Positions 55,777 through 64,000 of a stretch of 64,000 nucleotides of DNA are shown piece after piece. The stretch is from Siphonodentalium dalli. Lineage: Eukaryota; Mollusca; Scaphopoda; Gadilida; Siphonodentaliidae. A program made the position numbers and the translations under genes. A model generated the notes under the pieces. It did not search any database and was not told the origin of the DNA. It worked only from the letters and a program-made list of their open reading frames with translations. The stretch spans positions 150,361,365 through 150,425,364 of the forward strand of contig CP136068.1 in NCBI GenBank assembly GCA_032622095.1, read 5' to 3'. Positions within the stretch are counted from its first letter, which is position 1. Each line of letters opens with the position of its first letter.

Positions 55777-57680
55777 AACCCATGCATACGCTGCTGTCGA
55801 ATTCACCCTGCATGTACGCACAAAACGCCGACAAATAACTTCCACCGACCGTACCGTCACGAGAGGGTCCGAACGAGATGGGGCATACACTATCGTGCAG
55901 AATAGACCTGTTAACCTCTACCTTGCGGCCGGTTCCGTCATGTACGCAAAGAAAAATAAAAGGCACCGACGGCACCTCGCCTGGCTGTATTTCCATGGAA
56001 AGGGGTATCATATCATGCAGCGAATCCGTGAGCGATCGGGCAAGTTGCTAGCTATATTGTAAGTCAATATATTAACCCATACGCTGCAGTCGAATTAGCT
56101 AAGCATTTACGAAAAAACACAGAATATAACACTCGCCGACCGTACCGCCACCAGGGGACCGACCGAGATGCACGGGGCAAGTACTATCGTGCAGAATAAA
56201 CATGTGTACTAAATTCCCAATCTCCCCAGTCAATATATCAAGCGAAAACGGCATTGTTAACCTCTAACTTGCGGCCGGTTCCTGTTCCGCCTCTCCTAGC
56301 TGTCTGACCACGGAAAGGAACACCATATCATGCAACTAATCCATGAGCGATCGGGCAAGTTGCTAGCTATATTGAAAGTGAGTATATTAACCCATACGCT
56401 GTGGTCGAATTCGCTAAAAAATGTACGCAAAAACACAGAATATAACACCCGCCGATCGTACCGCCACAAGCGGACCGAGCTAGATGCATGTGGCAAGTAC
56501 TATCGTACAGAATAAACATGTGTAGTGAATTCTCAATCTCCCCAGTCGATATCTCAAGCGAAAACGGCACTGTTAACCCATGAATTGCGGCCGTTGTGTC
56601 AGGTACACTGTACGAAAAATAAAAAAGGCACCGATCGCACCTCCCCTAGGTATATAGCTGTCTGACCACGGAAAGGGATTCAATATCATGCAGCGAATAC
56701 CCATCTGCATCCATAGGCGATCGGGCAAGTTGGTAGTTATATCGGAAGTGAATATATTAACCCATACGCTGTGGTCGAATTCGCTAAAAATGTACGCAAA
56801 AACACAGAATATATAACACCCGCCGATCGTACCGCCACAAGCGAACCGAGCTAGATGCATGTGGCAAGTACTATCGTACAGAATAAACATGTGTAGTGAA
56901 TCTCCCCAGTCGATATCTCAAGCGAAAACGGCACTGTTAACCCATGACTTGCGGCCGTTGTGTCAGGTACACTGTACGAAAAATAAAAAAGGCACCGATC
57001 GCACCTCCCCTATATAGGTATATAGCTGTCTGACCACGGAAAGGGATTCAATATCATGCAGCGAATACCCCTCTGCATCCATAGGCGATCGGGCAAGTTG
57101 CTAGTTATATCGGAAGTGAATATATTAACCCATACGCTGCGGTCGAAATCGCTATGCATGTATACGCAAAACACAGAAAAATTACTTCCGCCGACCGTAT
57201 ATACCGTCCCGATAGGGTCCGATTGAGATGGGGCATACACTATCGTACAGAATAGACATGACTGTGTATACCAAGTCGATATCTCAAGCGGAAACGGCAC
57301 TCTTAACCCTTTACCCAACAGAACGGCCCTGTTCCAATGCATTCTCTTATATATGCGAGTCGACCATAGGTCGCCTCGCATATATAAGAGAATGCATTGG
57401 CTTAACACATTAAAAATTATAAAATTGTTAAAGAATGTAAGAAAAAATGGTAAAAAAAGTTTTTTTTTAGGCCAATGCATTCTCTTATATATGCGAGGCG
57501 ACCTATGGTCGAATCGCATATATAAGAGAATGCATTGGCACAGGGCAAAATAAAATAAATGGCACCGACCGCACCTCTCCTAGCTGTCTGACCGCGGAAA
57601 GGGACATCATATCATGCAGCGAATGGGCGATCGGACAAGTTGCTAGCTATATTGGAAGTGAATATATTAACCGTACGCTG
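55777..57680 (+). repeat. ~365-bp tandem array, forward units
   Basis: Units open at about 55778, 56074, 56391, 56761, 57128 and 57671 with TTAACCCATACGCTG. Each contains GCCGACCGTACCG, CTATCGTGCAGAAT, CTTGCGGCCGG and CGATCGGGCAAGTTGCTAG blocks. One unit is enlarged by the MITE at 57307-57545. ORFs on the minus strand repeat the unit and are artefacts. Confidence 0.9.
57307..57545 (+). mobile_element. piggyBac-type MITE, right end deleted, inside the tandem array
   Basis: The left end is TTAA then CCCTTTACCCAACA. Two hairpins (57334-57400, 57472-57538) are as in the complete copy. The right 230 bp is missing and array sequence resumes at about 57546. Confidence 0.8.
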
Positions 57681-58315
57681 CGGACTTGCCTGATCGCCCA
57701 TGGGATGCATATGGGTATTCGCTGCATGCTATATATGGTGTCATTTCCGTGGTCAGGCAGCCAGGGGAGGTGCGGTCTGTGCCTTTTTGGTTTTTGAATA
57801 CACCTCTATGTACCAAATTTTCAAACCCAATGTCGATAGCTCGAGCGGACATGGCAATGTTAACCCCTAACTTGCGGCCGGTTCCGCCAGTTATGCAAAA
57901 TCAAAAAGGGCAGTTAGTGCCTTTTTGGATTTTGCGTACCTGACCAGACCGGCCGCAAGTTATGGGTTAAGAGTGTCGTGTCCGCTCGAGCTAGCGATTT
58001 GGGGATTGAACATTTGATGCATACAGGTCTATTATGTACGATAAGGCATGTCCGATCTCGGTCGATTCCCGGGTGGCAGTGCGGTCGGAGGTTGTTATTA
58101 TTGGCGTGTTTGCATACATTCATAGCGAATTTGGCATTCAAGAATTCAGGCAGTCAGGGGAGGTGCGGTCTGTGCCTTTTCGGATTTTGCGTACCTGACG
58201 CAACCGGCCGCACGTTGCTGTGTCCGCTCGAGCTATCGACTTGGGGATTGGAACTTTGTTATATACAGGTCTATTCTGCACGATAGTGCACACCCCTTCA
58301 CTCTCGTACCCCAAT
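57681..58315 (-). repeat. ~365-bp tandem array, inverted units
   Basis: The same repeat as 55777-57680 in opposite orientation: GGCCGCAAGTTATGGGTTAA (57951-57970), CTCGAGCTAGCGATTTGGGG, GGTCTATTCTGCACGATAG. The switch is near 57680. A palindrome at about 57859-57972 has TTAACCCCTAACTTGCGGCC ends. A diverged unit lies farther on at 59070-59300. Confidence 0.8.
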
Positions 58316-58676
58316 GGAGGTGCGAACGGGTGCGGTTGGGTGTGGTCGGCTTTTAGGAGGACACGTGTCTACACCAGTTAAGGGCGAATTAATTGGGATT
58401 TAAAATGATCAGATAAAGGGATTTTAAAGTATGATTGTGACTCTTGGCATCCTCTGTGGGCTTTATATATAGACGATTATGATACATGGGGTCATGTGTG
58501 TGATAAGAAACCCATTCGAATTTAAATTTCAACCAGTGGAATATGAACCAATAATATAGTTCACGAGTTCTACCTGTTATGGTTATATATCCATGTTCTG
58601 ATTGCGATGGAGCGAAAGGCAGGAGAACAAATCAATTTATATTTTTTACTTTTGATATATTAATAATAATATATTA
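58316..58676. other. Spacer DNA, no gene seen
   Basis: Nothing beyond a GGTGCGNNNGGTGTGG-like GC block at 58318-58350 is visible. Confidence 0.5.
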
Positions 58677-58855
58677 TCTTAAAATAACGAGATGTTTTCT
58701 TGAAATAATAAGATAGTATCTTGAAATAACGAGTCCTTTATCTTGAAATAACGAGACCTTTAACTTGAAATAACAAAAATATATCTTGAAATAATAAAAT
58801 ATTATCTTGAAATAACGAGTTTTTTCAAGATGATATCTCGTTAAAACATAATAAG
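58677..58855. repeat. ~22-bp minisatellite, ATCTTGAAATAACGAG units
   Basis: Seven to eight units of TATCTTGAAATAACGAGT-like sequence. The last unit is followed by its complement (CAAGATGATATCTCGTT), so a hairpin end is possible. Confidence 0.85.
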
Positions 58856-59069
58856 TATTTCACGACATGATCTGATTAAACGTCTTATATAGCACATTGG
58901 TATGTTTTGGACGCATGACTCTACCCGGGGAGCGTTACTAGATAGACTTCGTTGACCTCAGATGTAGTATACGGATATAGTGAATCGTGTAATCTCGTTG
59001 GGTTGATGCCGTTAACCTCAAATAACATAAAGTGGCATATATGAGCAACAATGAGCGTTCATTGTCAGC

Positions 59070-59300
59070 TGAGATGATATGCAGGAAAATTGGTACAGAT
59101 TGGTCAGACAGCTATATGAGAGGTGCGGTCTTCGATGCATTTTTTTTATTTAGCGTATGCCTAGCGGACTCGGTCGGCGGCCGCAAATTATGTCTAACAG
59201 TGCAGTTTGCTCGAGAACAACTTGGGGATTTGAACTTTGGTACATATACAGGTCCATTCTGCACGTTAGTGCATGAAACATATCGATCGGACACCTAAAT
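59070..59300 (-). repeat. Diverged unit of the 365-bp repeat
   Basis: It carries AGAGGTGCGGTCTTCGATGC, GGCGGCCGCAAATTATG and CAGGTCCATTCTGCACGTTA blocks of the 57681-58315 family. Confidence 0.65.
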
Positions 59301-59639
59301 ATTCTAGTCGTAATGTCCTGGCATTCACGTAGTGTTGTAAAGGACACTTAGAACAACTGTACTAGATTCACGGTGATATGACAATCATGAAGGTACTTTA
59401 TCGCAGGATAAAACTAGTTGGTACGGTAGATATGTGGCTAACAATAAAGCGATGACGTTACAGTTTTTTCATATGACTATTTATCCGTTGACACATACAT
59501 CTTTTATTTACGGATATATTCAAAAATATTTGTTGTGCGTAGTACCATTTTGGTCATTTTAAGTCGCGTTTGTATAAAAAAAAACTCGACTTATGTTTTT
59601 GGCAGTTTTTGGAAGTTTTAGCTTTTAGCTTTTTAGCAT

Positions 59640-59745
59640 CCGATGTACAGCGACATACGATGTCAGATTTAATATATCGTTTTCAGAAAGTGTCCTTGGA
59701 CGTTCGATGTGTGTTTTTTTCCTTATCGATATTTTCATTTAGGTG
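59640..59745. repeat. Dispersed repeat shared with 62390-62480
   Basis: GTCAGATTTAATATATCG and AAGTGTCCTTGGACGTTCGA recur at 62400-62450, and more weakly at about 62560. Confidence 0.6.
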
Positions 59746-59752
59746 CCACACC

Positions 59753-60495
59753 AGGGGTGGTATTCACCAGCTGAGTTTATATATAGTCCAGGTAGATTAA
59801 ACGAGGCGACACTCAATGCGAAGCTATCGGTGGACATCGATGGGAAGACATCGCGGCGTGGTATAGGATTATGCAATCAAGGTGATTGGCGGCAATCATA
59901 GATTGACCGTAACAGTACACGTTTGGTTCAGTACAATCATGAGTAACCGATGGAAAGGAAGGGCCGGTGCTAAATATACAGCCGACGAGGGAAACAGTTT
60001 TTGGGCATTGTGCAGAGAAGCGTCAAAATCCTAGAGAATAAAGAAACCGACACCATACACCAGCGCCGGAAAAATGATGCCTGGAAAGAAATTTCTTTGG
60101 AAATGGCAGGGAAATTTCCAAATAGAACCAAAAGAAAAACAAAATTCTTCTGAGACGTTGTCTTCTTGGCTCTTCATTTTCACGCTGTGCTAATTCAAAA
60201 ATCTCAATAATATCATCGAAACTCATTCTGCAGATGTATAAACGCCAGCATGAGTCTCCATACAATTATACCCACAAATTATACCGCTATATACATGCTG
60301 ATTGTGGCCGGTGAGTGTTCGCGAATTAGTCGTGAGACGGTGTCCATTGACAAGTGACAAATCTGATATATTGGATCAATCACATCATCGACAACGTGTG
60401 TCGTTGGCGCTAAAGCGAAGATACCTTTGCTTTCAGCCACTACCAAATAAACTACCTGGTTTATAAAATAAACCCGCTTGGTGAATACCACCCCT
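59753..60495. mobile_element. Harbinger-like element, 743 bp, decayed
   Basis: Inverted ends AGGGGTGGTATTCACCA (59753-59769 and 60479-60495, exact complements). Such GTGGTATTCACC ends are typical of PIF/Harbinger. A Myb/SANT-like coding relic lies inside, which suits the accessory gene of that superfamily. The transposase is missing. The 3-bp target duplication is not clear. Confidence 0.6.
59939..60160 (+). pseudogene. Myb/SANT-like DNA-binding domain relic
   Basis: ATG at 59939 starts MSNRWKGRAGAKYTADEGNS with FWALCREA. After a frameshift near 60020 the frame continues with ILENKETDTIHQRRKNDAWK and EISLEMAGKFPNRT. Acidic start, W spacing and the NKKNDAW-type block resemble the Myb/SANT-like domains encoded by Harbinger elements. 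It stops soon after, at about 60150. Confidence 0.5.
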
Positions 60496-60551
60496 GCAGT
60501 ATTGTAATAAGTCCTGTCACTGTGTCGCTGCCACATTGGATCCACCCAGCT

Positions 60552-60715
60552 CCCGTTCCGCGGTTTAAGTGCTACGGGTCAAAGTTCTGGAGGTGCATTC
60601 CATATATGGAGTTTTGAATATTCATGAATCCCATATATGGAGCTTCCGAATAATCATGAATTCCATATATGGAATGCACATCCATTCTTAGCACTTAAAT
60701 CGCGGAACGGGGGGC
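60552..60715. repeat. Hairpin with three CArG boxes
   Basis: Arms CCGTTCCGCGGTTTAAGTGC and GCACTTAAATCGCGGAACGG are near-perfect complements. CCATATATGG (CC(A/T)6GG) occurs three times: 60600-60609, 60631-60640 and 60663-60672. The outer two lie in the paired arms (GCATTCCATATATGG / CCATATATGGAATGC) and the middle one in the loop region. Confidence 0.8.
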
Positions 60716-60749
60716 TGGGTGAATTAAATATGGCTGCGCGACTTAGTGA

Positions 60750-61650
60750 CCTCGCTTGTATGGGCACCTCACCTCTCGTATCAATGCGTGACACTCGAGA
60801 GGGTGCAACGGAAAGCCACAAAATTATTCCCGAAGCTGAGAAATTTTGATTATAAAAACCGACATATAAAACTGAACTTGATGTCCTTAACCCTTTACCC
60901 AACAAACCGGCCAAAACCGGCCAAATAAATAAAGCTTCAACAGCCTAAAATATCTTCGGTCTGTCCCAATAACACCATTCAAATATGGATATCATTGGAA
61001 CAGGTTCATTGACCACATTGTGATGGTTACAGTTATGCCCTGTGCCAATGCATTATCTTATATATGCGAGTCGACCATAGGTCGCCTCGCATATATAAGA
61101 GAATGCATTGGCCTAAAAAAAAACTTTATTTAACACTTTTTACCATTTTTTCTTACATTCTTTAACAATTTTATAATTTTTTCTTACATTTTTTAACATT
61201 TTTTATAATATTGTTCTACATTCTTTGACAATTTTATCATTTTTAATATGTGTTAAGCCAATGCATTCTCTTATATATGCGAGGCGACCTATGGTCGACT
61301 CGCATATATAAGAGAATGCATTGGCACAGGGCCCTTCTGTTGGGTAAAGGGTTAACATACAGATTGTTCAGTGGGGACATGATTGAGACGTTCAAGCTTA
61401 TGAAGCAGGTGTACAATGTCAGCCTTGACAAATTCTTCGAGAGAGGTCAATGCGCAAATACCCGTGGACATATCCTGAAATTACAAAGGCCGAGGTCAGA
61501 AAAAGACAGGAAAATACTTCTTTGCACAAAGGGTGCACCGTGAAACATATTACCGGACCTCATCGTCGAAGTCGAGACCCTTGGCGAATTCAAAACACTA
61601 TTAGATGCAAACCACTATTCTTTGAAGTACCAGTTCCACTCATAACGTGA
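60750..61650 (+). pseudogene. LINE reverse-transcriptase C-terminal fragment split by a MITE
   Basis: The first part (60750-60890) encodes LVWAPHLSYQCVTLERVQRK and ATKLFPKLRNFDY. The second part (61352-61650) encodes LFSGDMIETFKLMKQVYNVS and RGHILKLQRPR, then decayed sequence. This is the typical ORF2 tail of a non-LTR retrotransposon. The MITE at 60891-61351 separates the two, and removing it with one TTAA keeps the reading frame. Later frameshifts occur near 61540. Confidence 0.8.
60891..61351 (-). mobile_element. piggyBac-type MITE inserted in the LINE
   Basis: TTAA at 60887-60890 and 61352-61355. The ends are CCCTTTACCCAACA and TGTTGGGTAAAGGG. It has two hairpins (61045-61111, 61258-61324) with a T-rich spacer that itself is duplicated (ATTTTTTCTTACATT). 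It is the reverse orientation of 55385-55772. Confidence 0.9.
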
Positions 61651-61794
61651 CAGAAAATGAAAACATTCTAGAATTATATATGTTAAATTTGCATATCGGA
61701 ACTAAAAGTTGAATGACTTGATCCGGATTATGATGATGATGATTTGTTGTTGAGGCGGGGGCCCCAACTTTGTCAAAAATGTTCAAGAGATGGA

Positions 61795-62105
61795 AATTTC
61801 ATGCCTCACACCCTCTGGGCACCTCATTCTGCTTAGACCTCATCCGCTATGGGAGACATATATAAACTCAGATTGGAGTTCCCAAATGGTGAATATTGTG
61901 TTGTACACCCATGCATTGGGAACATCGATTATCCAATGTGCCGTCTGCCAATTTGGGGATATAACGAAAATATATAAAAAAAGAAGGAAATAAAATATAT
62001 GTGAAGAAGTTTCTATAGAAATTTGATAATAAAGAAACTTTCCAGAGAAGATGAAGCCTAAGCATAATGAGGTCCCCAGAGGGTGAATTTAGTGATGCTC
62101 GCCAC
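61795..62105. repeat. Foldback repeat of about 310 bp
   Basis: CACCCTCTGGGCACCTCATT near 61807 pairs with AATGAGGTCCCCAGAGGGTG near 62067, and AGACCTCATC pairs with GATGAAGCCT. A related single arm occurs at 16725-16770. Confidence 0.7.
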
Positions 62106-62159
62106 ATATATACGCCACATATAGGTTCTAATAGTTCTCATTGTATATATGTGCATCGG

Positions 62160-62340
62160 AATGGTCTATTAGTGATTAGCAGGGATGTTCAGTTAATATA
62201 AGCAGACGACAGATAAATACAAGTAAACAATGAGTCCTATTTATTGAGGGAAATGTTTAAATAATTATTTCAACAAATTATTTTCTGAACATTTCCTATG
62301 GGATAACTACTCGTCAATGATGCTTTAGTATATGCGTGGC
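62160..62340. repeat. Dispersed repeat (1215-1410 family)
   Basis: It has AAGCAGACGACAGATAA, TTATTTTCTGAACATTTC, then a 45-bp monomer ACTACTCGTCAATGATGCTT. Confidence 0.65.
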
Positions 62341-64000
62341 AGCTTGTATGCATGGTTAACATCCACCGGCATGACTGATCGGCTTACATCGACATGCGCC
62401 GTCAGATTTAATATATCTACTTGAGAAAGTGTCCTTTAATGTTCGATGTGTGTATCTTTCTGATCGATATATCCTTTCAGTCATAACAAATCGGTGTGAG
62501 ATACATTACGTTAGTTGAGTGTGTCACCCAGATATCCCTTTATTTCATTACATATACTGTCAGATAATGATATATCGATTTGACAAAATGTCATTGGACT
62601 GTTGAACTTCCGTATCGGTCATAATGATATATAAAAAAACTTGCTATAAAATTGAGACGGGGGCGGGGTATATTATTTATATTTTTAATTGTTGCGTATG
62701 TAATCATATTTCATATTCAATTTCTTTGTTAATACTTGTTCCTCAATAATCTATCTCACATTAGGGGGTGGTCCCAGCTCGAGATTGCATGCTTTTCTGT
62801 GACCTTTGTGAGCCGATATCGCTATCAATATTGAATTAATTGCCCAGGAGAAATGTCATAATTGAAAGCGACGCAAAGCAAAATCGCTCTCAAAGTCACT
62901 TAAATCGTGCAGTTTGAGTTGGAACCTTCACCTACAGTCAAGTAGATAATTAAAGACCAACCGAAATCAGAAAATAAACTATCTTATTATTTATTTAAAT
63001 GTGATTTATTTGTTGCCAAATAAAGTGCTAAGCATGCATCCATGTTTATTTCACATTAACATTTTCGTGAATACATTTATTGATATTTTGAAAGAAATTG
63101 CTATATTATTGTTTACGTTTGTGATTAGTCGCTTCACGAAGTAATCTCCATTGGTTCACGACGTCATCGCGGGATCCACTGTCATAAGCAGAGGAAAGAC
63201 GTTATGAATCACAAGGGAGTATTTTGGAATAATGAGTATAAAATCAGATTAAAAAAAAAATCAAAGTCATCTTCCACACAAAATGTCAGATCAACTTGCA
63301 TTCATAATCCATGGAATGTAAACAAATCAACAACAATTGATGTGAGTGACATCGGTGAGTACAAGTGAGGTGTACTGTATAATGTACACCAGGTGATTCA
63401 ACAGTGACGTTGGCGTTGTTTATATACTCACGAAAATCGAATCATTATACCAAATGACGTGAATAGAATATCCAAAATAAACTATTCCCTTACTTTTAAA
63501 GTTAAGAAATCATTTAATTCATTTCCGTCTTTGATATGAGTCAATATTCCGATGGAAATCGTCTTTTTGAAATGTAAACACAACCTAAATAATGCCACGT
63601 GACTCGCTAGTGTAGTCGCTTGAAAAGGTTTTCCGATCATTGCGCCATATCAAGTTCGTGGAACTAAATACAAAAGTATGAAATTATGAAATTAGAAAAT
63701 ATAAGCAGATGACAGACATGCAGGCAAAATGATAATATTCGGTACATTGCATGATTACTGACTTAACTGACAGACTGAGATAGTTATATGAAAGTTATAG
63801 ATTTTATTTTTATCACATGAAAAACAATAAACCCAGAGCTTTGTGCCTTTTTAACAAATCAAGATATTTAAAAGAAGCTGAAAAATGCATGCAAAATGCA
63901 TACATGCACGGTATTGGCTGAGACGCTTCACAACCGTAAACGACATCACTAGTACTTAGTGCGCGCTCTGGCTGGCGACGAAAAATATATTTTCCCAATT
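62341..64000. other. AT-rich DNA, no gene supported
   Basis: A repeat shared with 59640-59745 lies at 62390-62480, and a GCAGATGACAGACATGCAGG fragment of the dispersed repeat lies at 63704. The minus frame at 63813-63998 runs off the window and has no support. Confidence 0.5.

Noticed and set aside
55655-57519. Minus frames of 105-169 codons with similar sequences
   Set aside because: They repeat with the 365-bp unit and cross the hairpin MITE. Explained by the tandem array.
60023-60545. Two minus frames (80 and 88 codons) as Harbinger transposase
   Set aside because: No DDE-type or helix-turn-helix motif recognised. The plus strand explains the region better.

Overview
This is eukaryotic, AT-rich, mostly non-coding DNA, most likely from a marine invertebrate and probably a mollusc. 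The signs are the many short CATGTACATG runs, dispersed 'GGCCATAACTC' repeats, foldback elements, 5'-truncated LINEs and a Ty3/Gypsy element. The taxon is inferred from repeat style only; no host gene in the window fixes it. Few host genes are visible. The best supported are an intronless 157-codon ORF at 39010-39483 with TATA, CCAAT-type and AATAAA signals, two duplicated signal-peptide exons on the minus strand (1423-1630 and 54910-55120), and one short cysteine-containing exon (17357-17526, minus).

Layout: 1-1821 is a 32-bp minisatellite followed by segmental-duplication copy A. 2192-12038 is two adjacent giant foldbacks of about 4.9 kb each. The first carries repeated YY1-like ATGGCGGC motifs. 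The second carries two inverted broken copies of a multicopy invertebrate gene with EAD-[TS]-R signatures. 13.1-17.2 kb holds nested MITEs built from a 67-bp hairpin, plus a CCCGG/(GACA)n element. 18.4-19.3 kb is a minisatellite that reverses orientation at its centre. 20.8-28.9 kb holds a series of TIR elements and hairpins (Harbinger-like, TA-flanked and TTAA-flanked). 29.6-30.1 kb is a LINE fragment. 30.9-33.0 kb is two minisatellites, 33.0-34.0 kb a purine-rich tract, and 34.6-37.3 kb a second CCCGG/(GACA)n element with an internal ~175-bp array. 39.0-39.6 kb is the compact gene. 41.0-46.7 kb is a decayed Ty3/Gypsy element with 166-bp LTRs. 47-50.2 kb is repeat DNA studded with consensus heat-shock elements. 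51.1-55.3 kb is segmental copy B, with two DNA-element insertions that copy A lacks. 55.4-58.3 kb is a ~365-bp tandem array that flips orientation. 59.7-62.3 kb holds a Harbinger-like remnant, a hairpin with three CArG boxes, and a LINE split by a TTAA-flanked MITE.

The window's value is comparative. Segmental copies A and B give empty/filled site pairs, and an interrupted LINE reading frame shows that the hairpin MITEs use TTAA targets, which points to the piggyBac superfamily. The most interesting signals are regulatory motifs carried inside repeats (YY1-like, HSF, SRF), the paired 67-bp hairpins, and the compact intronless ORF.
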